This document shows, in pieces, positions 1 to 11,163 of a stretch of 64,000 bases of DNA (position 1 is its first letter; each line of letters opens with the position of its first letter). Below the pieces are notes generated by a model. It was not told where the DNA came from. It saw only the letters and a list, made by a program, of their open reading frames with translations, and did no database searches. The translations under genes and the position numbers were made by a program. Location: contig JAYWVB010000056.1 of NCBI GenBank assembly GCA_039881045.1, forward strand, positions 1 through 64,000. Reading direction: 5' to 3'. The stretch is from Chaetomium olivaceum (taxonomy: Eukaryota > Ascomycota > Sordariomycetes > Sordariales > Chaetomiaceae).

Positions 1-455
1 AATGTCGAGCACGCTGCCTCGTACTCGGCCAGGACGCCGATGATCATGAAGCGCACCCAGCAGGAGAAGCGCTCCCAGTTGGAGTACTGCGGGATGATGA
101 CGCGGCTGTACTCCCACGCCGTCGTTATCACCTCCTCGCGCGCCTGCGGCGTCAGCCCCGGGATACCGATTAGGTCGTTCTCAAAGAACTTGTGGTAGAG
201 CCACTGGTCCTTGTCGCCTGCCACGGCCACGCTGCCGTCAATCTTCTTGGGCGGCATCGTGCCGCTGAGGGGGATGCCGTTGGGGGTGATGCCGTTAAGG
301 GCGGGCGCCGGGACGGCGGGGGTCTTGATGGGCTTGGCCTCCTCTGCGACGGGTGCGGGTTCTGTTGCCGCCTCGACGGGGACTTCGACGGCGGCCTCGA
401 TGGGTACCACGACGGGTACCTCGACAGGAGCCTCGATGAGTACCTCGACGGTCAT
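1..455 (-). CDS. Conserved fungal protein, N-terminal part only (cut by window edge)
   Basis: An open frame runs leftward from an ATG at 455-453 to the window edge without a stop (151 codons). The first ~55 residues are a low-complexity Val/Glu/Ala/Pro stretch. After about residue 60 the composition becomes that of a folded domain, with words such as WLYHKFFENDLIGIPGLTP and YSNWERFSCWVRFMIIG. I recognise this only vaguely as an uncharacterised fungal family; a relationship to ABA3-type (alpha-ionylideneethane synthase) sesquiterpene cyclases crossed my mind but is unverified memory. The rest of the gene lies outside the window, so no function is assigned. The start is the first ATG of the frame; the acidic repeat-like leader could be partly non-native. 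Confidence 0.6.
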   Translation of the reverse strand, partial: MTVEVLIEAPVEVPVVVPIEAAVEVPVEAATEPAPVAEEAKPIKTPAVPAPALNGITPNGIPLSGTMPPKKIDGSVAVAGDKDQWLYHKFFENDLIGIPGLTPQAREEVITTAWEYSRVIIPQYSNWERFSCWVRFMIIGVLAEYEAACST

Positions 456-976
456 GGTGACTGGATTCGTCTCTGGACAATGGAGGAGTGGTGGTGGGGG
501 AGGGAGACGGGAGGAGGAGGACGGTTTGGCTGTTCAAGAGAGAGAGAGGGAGGGAGAGGGATTGTTTTGGGCTAGAACTGGGAAGAGAGGACGGGTTCTT
601 TGAATCCCCAGTCTCCTCCCGTTGGGAAAGACTGCAACTGCAAGTGTTTCTGTCCCCACTTACTACAAGGTGCAGGATGAAAAAGAGAGGGGGGGAGGTT
701 GTCTGGTTCGTCACCGACGGTGGGAGCATGTCTTCTGTGATGTGTCGGGTATTCTCTCCCCTTAGCCCCCACGGCCCGGGCTTTGGATTCGGATTCGGCA
801 CCCTTCCCTCCCGGGCTCGGGTTTCACTGCATCGCTAGCTTGTCGCGAGAGGGATGCGAGCTGCCAGCGTAAGATAAATGTGCGGCGCAAGCGCCGAGGA
901 TGGGAGTGGATGTGTCTCACAACATGACGGTAGGATACGGGTGAGGCGTTCCGGGACTGTTATCCGTCGGTGAAGA
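456..976. other. Intergenic, nothing recognised
   Basis: Presumed promoter side of the truncated left-edge gene. Purine-rich runs occur around 480-560. No conserved reading frame or RNA gene was seen. Confidence 0.5.
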
Positions 977-1187
977 AATGCAAAGTTCGAGTGTATAGGT
1001 TTGAATGCAAAGCTCGAGTGTATAGGTTTGAATGCAAAGCTCGAGTGTATCGATAGGTTTGAATGCAACGCTCGAGTGTATCGATAGGTTTGAATGCAAC
1101 GCTCGAGTGTATCGATAGGTTTGAATGCAAAGCTCGAGTGTATCGATAGGTTTGAATGCAAAGCTCGAGTGTATCGATAGGTTTGAA
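977..1187. repeat. 31-bp tandem repeat array (about 7 units)
   Basis: Units of the form GTTTGAATGCAAAG + CTCGAGTGTATCGATAG follow one another: a partial unit 977-998, a 27-bp unit 999-1025 lacking CGAT, then five 31-bp units starting at 1026, 1057, 1088, 1119 and 1150, ending in a GTTTGAA stub. Units 1057 and 1088 share the variant GCAACG, the others GCAAAG. Each full unit holds two 6-bp palindromes, CTCGAG and ATCGAT. Near-identity of the copies suggests recent expansion or homogenisation. Open frames through it are by-products of the repeat, since 31 is not a multiple of 3. Confidence 0.93.
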
Positions 1188-1611
1188 CAATACCTGCAGC
1201 TTTCTCCGTCTGTCTCGTTGTTGCGCAGCCCGCCGCTGCCGTACATCTGTAGCCTCACTTCACTCGCCATGCAAATGCACCTCACCAGGCCGACAGCATA
1301 CAGATGACACCGGGTCCCTAGCCATCTAAGGAGAGCTAAAGGTAGTTTGTGGTTGGCGGTTGATCGATCCCCCCGAGTGCCCCGGAGAGGGGGGGCGGAA
1401 TGTCTTGGAAACAAAGACAGAGAAAGAAGTGGTGCGCGACCTGTCCGTTCCTTGGTGCTGACCTGGTTTCCCCTTTTTAGTTTTGGGCACCAAAATGAGT
1501 TTTGCAGGATCCGGTTTTCCACCCTTAAGCCGGCTGGCCTGTGCCCAGCACTACGCCCTGGTCGGGGGGTATATGAGATGGAACTAGTAAATCCATCTCC
1601 AGTGGTTAAGT

Positions 1612-1850
1612 GTTAGAACCGCGGGAGCAGCGGTAGCCCGCGCCGAGCACTAAACAAGCCTCTCTCGCGATGAGTGGCTCGCAAGACTTTCCAGTCTCGA
1701 GAGTCGTATAGAGCATGCTAACCCCGCTCGCAAGCTGTTTAGCCGTAGCCATCTAGCTTCCAAGCCCGAAGAAAGAGTATCTAGGAGCGGGGTTAGGGAA
1801 GGGGAGAAGATTGTCAGAACCGCGGAAGCAGCGGTGGCCTACGCCGAGCA
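1612..1850. mobile_element. LTR-like remnant (two copies of a 38-bp terminal motif)
   Basis: The word GTTAGAACCGCGGGAGCAGC at 1612 and its continuation to 1649 recur at 1813-1850 with a few substitutions, each preceded by T so that both begin TGTYAGAACC, the TG start typical of an LTR. Between them are palindromic stretches such as the CTCGCAAG...CTCGAGAG segment. No gag, pol or integrase reading frame is present nearby. I interpret it as nested or degenerate solo-LTR fragments; the motif looks like a fungal Copia-type LTR end, but that is inference. Confidence 0.45.
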
Positions 1851-1958
1851 TGTATTATACCGATAGATTAGATAAGGTGGATCCAGCCCAGAGGGCCGGT
1901 ACAGAGCCGCCCCACTTCGAGAACGGGTCCGTACCTCTACGCGGACCTCGGGCATACC

Positions 1959-3713
1959 TCACGCTGAAGGCTCACCCATGGGGCCACAGCCACAAAGCAC
2001 CCATTCTGAACAGCAAATGAGCGATGCGATCTCTGACACCCCTCCATTCCTTCGCTCTTCGGCGAAGATCTGGAATGAGGCACCGGCGGTCGTAACAGCA
2101 GCAACCGAAAACCAGTCGTCCCATAATATGATCTTATGGCGCAATAAGGTAGCCTAAAAAGCACCACCATCACTGTTGCTGCTACATACCTCGTCAGGCT
2201 TGGAGAGCCCAGAAACATCTCTCGCTCCGAGACCCTCCAATATGGCGTGCGCTAACATGACGAACAATTCGACAATGGCAAGTTTTCCCAAGCATCCAGC
2301 TTTCATGACTTTCAGGGGGACCCCGCTTTCGCACTCGTAGCACGTACACTTTTTCGTGATAGTGTCGACCGTGTCTTGCGCAAGAGGAAAGCAAGAGAGG
2401 ATACCGGATGGCGTGAGCAAGTCATCTTCTTGCTCCAGTGCTTCTGTACCGAGAGCATCACCAACTGTACTGACAGAGGACTCAGATACACCAGCATAAA
2501 CAGGCGCGTGCGACTCGGTATGACCCGTGTTCTTGTGCAATATGGTCGGGTGGGCCACAAGGATATCTCGCAAATGGAAGAATCCGTCACCACCGTCCAG
2601 ATTGGCCCTGAAATTCAGCAGGGAACTTGACGAAGGCGCCGGATCCAGGGAAACATTTAGAAGCCACGAGATGATCTTCTTCGCAATGTCGATTATATGG
2701 TTTTTCTCCATACGATTAAAATTCGTGGCTGTGGAATCTTCGTGGTTAGAGCGGTTGTCTTGAATGCATACGCGGTTGCGAGTCAGACAAGCCGGCACTG
2801 TCCGTACCTCGTAGGAACGTGGTGTAGGTTCCATCTCCTGCAGCCACCGAAACTTCGATAGTTCCCGGTCCCTCCCGAAGGAAGCATTTGTCCGGTTCAG
2901 AGCACGTCTTCTGAACAACCAGTCGTATAGTTCTTCTAGTGTTGCCCAGCTTCTTGCTGAGTAAGATGTTGTTGCCGACGGACACTTCGAGATGGCCGTG
3001 GAAGTGGTGGCGGAGCCAACTGGTAACGTCTGCTATGGAGTTCTCGCAAACCAGTAGGACGTCTCCCTCGGTACGTTGAATCCCTCGAACGATCCTAGCG
3101 AAGTCGAATGGTCCGTGGTGTGAGCGTGCAGGTGGTGAAGTTGCCGAGGAATGCCTCCTGTTTGATGGCCGGCGTTGATGACGTTGAGAAATATGCTTTC
3201 CACAATCTTGGAGATGACAACTCTGATTGGTGAGCGTTGGACTTCGTATTTATACCGAGTTTCCTAGGAGTGGTCTGCCCCATCCAGCATCATGGAACAG
3301 AGTATCTCGGTTACACGGATAGTGCCGTAAAAAGGGGCCAGCGATGTGACTCTAGAAACCATGTAGCAGAAGTCGCCGTCGTCCGCCATCATCCTTCCCA
3401 GAGAACCAGAAACGATTAACCCAATCAGAGCCTTGAGATCTCGCAATTTCTTGTTGGCTTGCGCGATGGATTCGCGAACAGCCAAACCGTTGGCATTAGG
3501 GTATGCAAGGCCGCGAGCTAACTCAGCGCAACGTTTGAAGGTAAGCTCGTCAATACGCTCCCTAGCAAGCCATCTGATTAGATCTTGCGTATGGGTAGCA
3601 AGCGCACTCGCAGGCTGACTCGCTCCGATCAAGGAACCCAATAAATCGAAGGTGCGAGCAGTTAGCTCCATCCCTGCGGAGGCGGCGCTGGAAGAGCTAC
3701 CGCCGGAAGTCAT
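1959..3713 (-). pseudogene. Broken gene of an uncharacterised fungal protein family
   Basis: Read leftward from ATG 3713, the frame encodes a helical N-terminal region (SLIGASQPASALATHTQDL, LARERIDELTFKRCAELARG), then meets an in-frame TAG at 3264-3266. The same frame continues sensibly behind it (YEVQRSPIRVVISKIVESIF), shifts by one base near 3100-3110, and goes on as FARIVRGIQRTEGDVLL. Two credible introns follow: 2729-2807 (GTACGG...CTCTAAC...CAG) and 2154-2189. They join on to ATNFNRMEKNHIID, a Cys pair in CTCYECE, and a last exon 1959-2153 containing KIILWDDWFSVAAVTTAG. About 540 residues are recoverable. I associate the layout with a widespread fungal family lacking a known function. 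Stop plus shift suggest a pseudogene, but sequence errors are common in this window, so it may be alive. Confidence 0.6.
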
Positions 3714-4817
3714 TGAAACCGAGCTTGGAGAGCAGTCTTTTCTGCTGATGTGATGAGTAAATTCTGAAGAGTTCGCAATCGCGGCTATTACTCACAGAAG
3801 TCTAGACTAGCTATCTTGGAAGGTAGCTGAAAGAACGGGAGGATGCAGTGGCGAACCAAGCAGTGCCGGCAACCCGTAGGAGATGGATGCCTTCCACTTA
3901 TGTCAGATTAGGGCTCGCTCTAGGCAGAACGGCAAGAAGGTGTGATTGAGTTGTCTCTGTCTAACCTGTACTGGGAGAACACGGAGGAAGCCCATTTGTA
4001 GGTATATATCTGGGTGCTTAAGGCATCTAGCCATCCCTGATACCCGGTGCTTGGAGATACGAGGAAAGTACCGGCATGAATAATTCATTACTTATTATGC
4101 GTTGTGTTGATTTGTAGGTACTTGTATCTTCTAGTGAACTTTTGGATTCTTGGATGCCGCCGCCTTGCTTGACGGTTGCACGACATTGATCACGAAGTAA
4201 TCCGGCCCTATCAAAATATATGAGACGCAAAAGTGAGGCTTTCTTACCAATGGAAGCAGCGATGATAGCCGCTAGTCAGCCCCATCAATACCGTTGAGGA
4301 TCGAAAGGCGCTCAGAGGACGAGCGAGGACGATAAGCATCACGCAATATGATGCTTCCAGACTGCGAGCCATATCGCGCCGGCCAATGCGAAAGTGGCGG
4401 TTGGAGAGGCCTCTGCTAGAAAGGAGCCTGGCGCGACCAGGCGATCTACTGTAGTGGGAAAATCTATTTGGTGGCATGCCTTACCAGGGCCAAAATGCCT
4501 TGCCACAACAATATGCCTTGCCATAACGACATGCCTCGCCACCCTCCCCACCAAAATGGAAGATCGTAGCTTCCAACTCAGGACAACTAGATATTCTCTT
4601 GTAAAGAAGGGGCATCAGTAATCATTCAAATGTAGTATACGGGTTACTAGGAAGAAGGAACGATATTTGGGTCTAAGTCTCGTGAGATCCGAACTAGTAC
4701 TCAGGTCGGACTGGGGAATCCTCGGTGTTGTATGTTTTTGTCTCCTTTTGTTTTTGTTTTGACCCCTAACCAACGCCAAGTATCCTAACCATTACCCCCT
4801 CCCTCAGTCCCTTGTAA
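3714..4817. other. Intergenic, no gene recognised
   Basis: Short frames on both strands lack conserved words or splice structure. Around 4490-4545 the motif ATGCCTYGCCAYAAC recurs imperfectly three times. Otherwise nothing is visible. Confidence 0.5.
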
Positions 4818-4970
4818 TTAGAACCTCAATCTTCTTCGTAATCCCCCCGGCGTCACGCACCGATCATGGTGGCTCGCCTCCACATCGACCTCCCCCGTAT
4901 TCGCACCACCGACCCTACAAATCTCTAGCAGCACCGAATCCTTACTCCCATTCTTACTCTTACCACCACC

Positions 4971-5004
<34 letters not shown>

Positions 5005-6481
5005 TCACCATTACCAGCCCTCTCCTCCTTAAAACTCCCCATCTCAGTCGCGTTGCTCGTCAAAGTCTCCATCCCCTCCTTCGCCCTCGACCTCCACACA
5101 TCCCGACACCCCCCATACCACGAAACAACCCTGCCCCCCTCCTGTTTTCCACTCGCTCCCGACACCGCCGTTCCTCCCCTACCACTCTGACCCCGACGAG
5201 CCGTACTCCCCCTACCACCAGCGGTACTGCCACCACCCCTACTCCCCCCCCTCGAGCTACGCTCGCTGTAATACTTGACCAGCGGCGCGAGCGTGGGCAC
5301 GTTGGCGACGATGACGCCCAGGTTGTTTTCCACGGTGGACCACAGGATGAGCGGGGCTGAGTCGGTGTAGTTGGACAGCTGGGCGACCGTCTGGATGCGT
5401 ATGATCTGGATGACGGTGATGAAGATGCCCAGGCCGAAGAGGCCGAGGAGGACGAGCTTTTTGCGGGTTTGGATGTGGGATTGCAGGAGGACGGGGAAGG
5501 GGAGGAGCATGCTGGTTTTTTGGGGGTTTTGTTTTAGTTGGTTGGTGAAAAGGGATGAGGAGGCGGCGGCGGGGGGGGGGGTCTTATGGTGAGGGGAGGA
5601 GAACGGAAGGGAGGGGGGTGGAGGGGGGACATACACTGTCACGTCAAAGACGATTGTTATCGAGGCCATGGAGGTGTAGAACGGCACCCCGGGGATGCAT
5701 GAGCCGTAAGTGATTGCCGGGTCCCACTGCTTCCGGGCCGGCTGACAGAGGTTGAGTTGGATGACTAGAAAGGAGAGATGGAATAGCACGCAGGCTGTGA
5801 TAACGGTGAACAGCGTGAGGCGGTAGGCACCGATGGGGACGAAGCGGCGGTAGGAGAAGAGGAGGGCGAGTTTGAAGCCGAGTATGCTGGTGATGTAGCT
5901 GTGTGGGGAGTGTTAGCCACGACTATCTGGAAGACATCGAAACCCCAAATACTTACAAAGGGGCTCCCATGTACTGGAGCTGTGTTTTGGTCAGCACATC
6001 GACCTTACAAATCCCATGATGTTCTCACTCACAAGGCCAAAGTTGTAAACATCTTCAGGTGGCAGGTCTTTGATATGCTGTAAGCCAAGGCCCCATTTCG
6101 TCTCTGTCGCAGTTAATTAGTCATGGGCAACATATCCACTCAGATAGGATTTGATACTAACGGATGATGCTGATGATGGCGAACCCTGCCGCGCAGATCT
6201 GGTTGTGTCAGAGCCAGAGACTACCCGTTCGTGCTTGATAGAACTTACCCATGTTACCACAATAATCCAGTCATCTGTTTACCTTATAAGCCTCGGGATG
6301 CCGTCGGAAAAAAGGAAGGGGAGGTCTTACCAATCCCAAATGCCTTGATCAAGCGCGCTCGGACGTATGTTCGAAGACAGACAGTGACGAGCGAGAGGAA
6401 AGTGAGGGCCGTGGCAACACCCGTGATCATGGGCCCGATGGTGGGGGCATCGGGATCTTTGGTGTTGTATGTCCAGCCCAT
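4818..6481 (-). CDS. Rhodopsin-domain (PTH11-type) integral membrane protein
   Basis: Seven exons joined from right to left: 6331-6481, 6249-6274, 6162-6198, 6033-6103, 5957-5979, 5635-5898, 4818-5511. Together they give a 421-residue protein and every junction keeps phase. It starts MGWTYNTKDPDAPTIGPMI, has TM1 (ITGVATALTFLSLVTVCLR), the family word GIDDWIIVVTW, then YMGAPFYITSILGFKLALLF and the later segments VPFYTSMASITIVFDV and KKLVLLGLFGLGIFITVIQI. About seven TM helices fit the fungal rhodopsin-like domain (Pfam Fung_rhodopsin; PTH11-related), usually 300-450 residues. The cytosolic tail from about residue 290 is disordered, with Gly/Ser/Arg, an Asp-7 and a Gly-8 run coded by trinucleotide repeats. 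Such proteins are orphan surface sensors; ligand and G protein are unknown. The tail end after the Gly run is least certain. Confidence 0.88.
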
Positions 6482-8625
6482 ATTGACGATCTCGAGAGGA
6501 TGAAGATTTTCAGGGGTACAGATGGACTCAGGAAGTCCGATACTTGACGATTGTTGGCGTCAATGCTGCCCCGGATTCGGGATTTGACGGGTCATTTGAT
6601 ATGACGCCGAGTGGCCGACCATGGGCAGAGGGAATATTTTGGAGGAGACTCCTACAACCCGAAGGAGAGCTTGAACTACTCAATGGTCCATGAGCGGGAA
6701 AAGTGGTCCCAGGATATGATCTCGATTCCAACAAAGGGGTGAAATATAGAAGAGGGTCCGGAGGGTTTCTCGGTCACCATAGCAGACTGGAAGCCAATGG
6801 ATTATACATCGAGGTTAATCACATGTGCTCGTGGACCTGGAGCAAGGGGTTCCGTCGACTTGGGATTCATAATGCCACAATCAGCAGATCGGCCACAAAG
6901 AGAAGGTTGGCACCCAAAGAATCATGACTCGATGGTGCTACGCCAATATCGGCATATTCCTATCTCTAATTGCTCGTGCAAGTCGCATGATGCCGAATGG
7001 TCCGGGTTTGATCGGTCGATATGCCGATGAATAGCTAGGAAGATCCTTGTGGCGGCAGTAGGAAGGGCACGACGATCAGAGGAAGATACTTTCTGGGCCC
7101 CGAATTCGAGTCAGGGAAATTTTGGTGGAACGATGGGAATGTGATTGGTGATGTAGGTGCACACAATCTTCGACAACCCCAGCCATAGAGGCTTCCACCT
7201 GACAGGAATCCAGAACGGAACGCTGATAGACGTCTGCAAGTCACGGTAAGTGACTACACAGTACTAGCTGATAGAACCTATGAATTGGGGCGCCACGAAG
7301 TATAGGAAATAGAGAGTTACTAATACAATCCAAGAAAGGATTCTACCTAGGTATACAATTATGATACGGTGCAAGGGGGAGAACGAAGTGGTCTCCGTGT
7401 ACTTGGTACCTTTGTCGAAATCTACAATTGCCGAGAACGGATGGAGTTGGTTGTCACAGGGTTAGCCTGGCAGAGGAGAAACGTCTACATGCCCTTCCCG
7501 GCTCACTCGGAACCGTATTCTCGCATGTCCTGGTGAGGCATCGATACTTAACCCGCCTAGTACGTAACTGGCGAGGGAGAAGAGATCAACAACGGCTGTT
7601 TTGTTTGCTTTCTGTTTGTTGCCTAACCCTTGAATCGTTTGTTGCTTGCTTAGCCCTCCGGGCTGCATGTACTGACGTGATGAAGCTTCGGGGCTCATGC
7701 GGCCAGGAACAAGAAGGATGAGTGGAACTTGAAGCAAAAGGCTACTAATGTAAAAAATCGCCGAGACGATAGAACGGGAGACAAGGACCCGGGCGGGAAA
7801 GATCGAAGATCGAAAGGCAAGTCGTCAAGGTACACAACATACTAAGTGGGTCTTTCCGTTCTCGGTATGCCTGAGTGAAGGAAGATGTCCTTCCTAGTTG
7901 AACACAAGCGTGCCGATCGAGGAAAGGGCGAGCAGGACGGGGACCGGGAATGCCAAGACTGAAAAGCCGGGCCCCACTACCCCACGGCGCCGAAGCTCGG
8001 AGCCGGAATTTGAGCGGGATGGGGCTTCGTTAAATTTGACACGGGATTGAACTCGACTTCCTTCATTTTCATTTAGGTATTCGGCACTCGGTGGTTAGGT
8101 TTCGTTTGAACACACCATAGACCATAGCGCCATGAATTCTAAGGCCGTGCTGGATGTGGCTATTAACCCTCATGTGCGGGGGGGGTTATCCATTCGGTGC
8201 CACGTATCACTACCTTACCAGCCGATCCAACCCCGGCAAGAACGAATGGATGAAACCGGTGCTCATCCATTGCCGTGCCCTTTCCGGTTTTTGGAAATGG
8301 AATCCCAGTGCTGACTGGTAGAGAAGTTCAGTGGAGAGATACTTCGTACTCCCATTCAGCATTCTACTGACATTCCGAACCCCGGAAACCTCTTCACCCA
8401 TTTCCACTACCCCGGGAACTCGTCCCGGTCCTTTGCCGATGGCCACTAATAAAAGGGGCGGCTCCATTGATGTGCGAAGTGGAGGCCAGCGGAGGATCAA
8501 ATGTTTGGGAGTTTTCTCCTGGTGTAACGATCATGTTTCTATAGGAGATTCCTCTCCTTCCCCATGTTCATTTTTGTTTTGATAGTCTCACCCTTCGTCA
8601 CTCTTTTTACTCTTTTGTAGGAACC
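6482..8625. other. Long intergenic region, no gene recognised
   Basis: About 2.1 kb between the divergent receptor and oxidase genes. Frames up to ~97 codons occur but show no conserved words, no consistent intron structure and no RNA gene. It presumably contains both promoters. Confidence 0.5.
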
Positions 8626-10430
8626 ATGAAGGCGCCTCTTCTCACCGCGGGCCTACTCGCGGCCAACGCCCTCGCCATTGACGTGCATGCCTCGGTATCA
8701 CTCAACCTTTCCAACTGCAAGTGCTTCCCAGGAGGCGCGTGCTGGCCATCAACCCACGACTGGGACAGCTTGAATCAGACGGTCAGCGGCCGGCTGGTTG
8801 CCACGGTTCCTCTCGGCCAGGCCTGTCACGACCCCAGTTACGATCCCGTGAGATGCCAGAGTCTGCGTGATGGCTGGCAGAACCCGGCCACTCAGTAAGA
8901 TATGCCTCTCTTACTCCTTTGCAGCCGTCTTTTTGAAGCGCGGGGTTACGTGATGGCCAGGATCGGCAAGGTCGGAGGTTTGTACGTGTCGATCACTAAC
9001 CAGACCCTCGGCATAGCATGGATGACTCGGCTTCGGTCATGGCCCCCTTCTTTGCCAACCAGAGCTGTGACCCTTTTACCTCGCAGTCGAAGCCTTGCAC
9101 CCTGGGCAACTATGTGGTCTACGCCGTCGAGGCCGAGTCGGTCGCCGACATAGTTGCTACAGTCAATTTTGCGAAGAAGAACAACATTCGTTTTGTTATT
9201 CGCAACACCGGCCATGACTACCTTGGCCGCTCCACTGGCGCCGGGGCGCTATCGGTGTGGACTCACAAGCTCAAAGGCATCGAGTTCAAGGAGTGGAACG
9301 GCAAAGACTACAATGGTAGTGCCGTGAAACTCGGTGCTGGCGTCCAGGGGTTTGAAGCCATGTCGGCAGTTCTCGAGAAGAAGCAGGTTGTCCTTGGCGG
9401 CGAATGCCCAACCGTCGGCATTGCTGGTGGCTACACACAGGGTGGTGGCCATTCCGCCCTGAGCACTTCTTTCGGCTTGTCGGCCGACAACACCCTCGAG
9501 TTCGAAGTCGTCACAGCTGCTGGTGACATCGTCACGGCCTCGCAGTCACAAAACACCGATCTGTACTGGGCGCTCTCCGGCGGCGGCGGCGGCAACTATG
9601 GCGTCGTTGTAAGCATGACAGTCAAGACCTTTCCTGACGCTCACGTCGGTGGCGCCACCCTCTCGTTCTACGCAAACGAGAACCCGGCCGAGACCTTCTA
9701 CGACGCCATCGACGCCTTCCACGCTGCCCTCCCCGCCATGACTGAAGCAGGGGCCATGATAGTGTATTACTTCACATCAGACTTCTTCATGATCTCCCCC
9801 CTGACAGCCTACAACAAGACCGCCGCCGAGGTCGACGCCATCATGGCCCCCTTCCTCACCACCCTCACCTCGATGAGCATCAAATACACCTCCGCCACCA
9901 GCCAGAGCGCCACCTACTACGAGCACTACGACAAGCACTTCGGTCCGCTACCCGTCGGCAACATCCAGGTCGGCATCGCGCAGTACGGCGGCCGGCTCGT
10001 CCCGCTCTCCGCCTTCCAGGCCAACGCCACCGCCATGTCGGCCGTGACACGCTACATCGCGTCCAAAAACGTGACCTGGATTGGCGTCGGCACCGACGTC
10101 TCACCCTTCGGGACCCAAAACCAAAACGCCGTGCTGCCCGCCTGGCGTGCCGGCCCGCTCGTGCATGCCACCCTGACCACGCCGTGGTCGGATGACCCGG
10201 CCGCGTGGGACCGCATGCTCGCGAACCAGCGTCTCATGACGGACGATATTCTGCCTGCGCTTGAGAAAGTCCGCCTGGGTCCGGTGCGTATATGAATGAG
10301 GCGGACTTTCGGCAGCCGAGGTTTCAGGAGGTGTTTTTTGGAGAGAATTATGGGAGGTTGGAGAGGGTTAAGCAGGTGTATGATCCGGGGGTTCTTTTAT
10401 GCTACGAAGGCGTGGGGATCGAGTGAGTGA
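8626..10430 (+). CDS. Secreted FAD-linked oxidase, berberine-bridge-like, with 3' frameshifts
   Basis: Exon 1 (8626-8894) opens with a signal peptide (MKAPLLTAGLLAANALA) and NCKCFPGGACWP. The intron 8895-9016 has TCACTAACC as branch site. Exon 2 from 9017 contains the PCMH-type FAD-binding fold: RNTGHDYLGRSTGAG, whose His fits 8-alpha-histidyl FAD attachment, and GGECPTVGIAGGYTQGGGHS, whose Cys fits the second 6-S-cysteinyl link. SGGGGGNYGVVVSMTVKTFP follows. As written the frame stops at 10295. One base further the C-terminal BBE region continues (YMNEADFRQPRFQEVFFGEN, then LERVKQVYDP) and a second shift near 10390 restores FYATKAWGSSE ending at 10430. Full length would be about 555 residues. 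These enzymes oxidise alcohols, sugars or secondary metabolites; the substrate cannot be told from sequence. Either a recently broken gene or consensus errors. Confidence 0.85.
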
Positions 10431-11163
10431 GGTGGAGGTGAGGGGGGATGGGAGGATGTGCAGTGTTTCTTGAGGGGGGTTGGACGTGGGGATAATGGAT
10501 GGATGAGGGACGATGGCAGCGAGTTGGTTGTTTTTATAGTGGCTGCTTGATTGACAGCAAATAATCTTCTGATTACCCCGTGTCGGCTTATTTTAATAGT
10601 ACAGTTATTATAACTCTCACGAACTTTAGTAACAACACCGGTTCGCAATGGAATCCCAGTATTTATGCCAACTGGGGTAAACTCCTGTTTGAAGAACATA
10701 AGTACCGATTGTTGCAGTCCAGGTTTACTTTAATTGTTCATATGTCGATTACTGAGACCCCGGTGCGGCAAGGAATCCCGTCAAGTCAAAAACGTTTGAT
10801 CTATCTGAGGGGCAAGGGGAGGTCAACAAGACTTCCGAATCAACACTAGTAAGTTACCATTTAATGCAGCATACCATTCGTGGGGCCTCTCAACCCGTAG
10901 TGTACCACCTAGAGTGCCGTGGAATCTCGTGGGTGGTCTTGGTCGTGTGTGTGTTTCCCCTCCCCGTTGCGGAGTAATTGACAGAAAAGGGATATTGATT
11001 TCTAAGCCCCGCATCGATGATGTCGCTCGCGCCCCGTCCTTGCCGTACGCACCAACTCATTTATAATACGCTCACAAGTATTTAAAAGATCAACTTCTCA
11101 ATGCAAAGAGTGGTTCTGTTGGCATCACACTTGACATCAAGTAACGACAGCACATCCAACAAA
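10431..11163. other. Intergenic, no gene recognised
   Basis: Holds the 3' end of the oxidase gene and the promoter of the GST gene. An in-frame ATG at 11101 lies 63 bases before the chosen GST start. No other element was seen. Confidence 0.5.

Noticed and set aside
835..1522. Long minus-strand frames reading as repeated peptides (HSNLSIHSS...)
   Set aside because: They are produced by the 31-bp tandem repeat, which shifts frame every unit; no independent coding evidence.
10256..10330. A 32-base intron to explain the oxidase frame change
   Set aside because: GTGCGT...CAG is available but 32 bases is shorter than credible introns here and would delete conserved residues.
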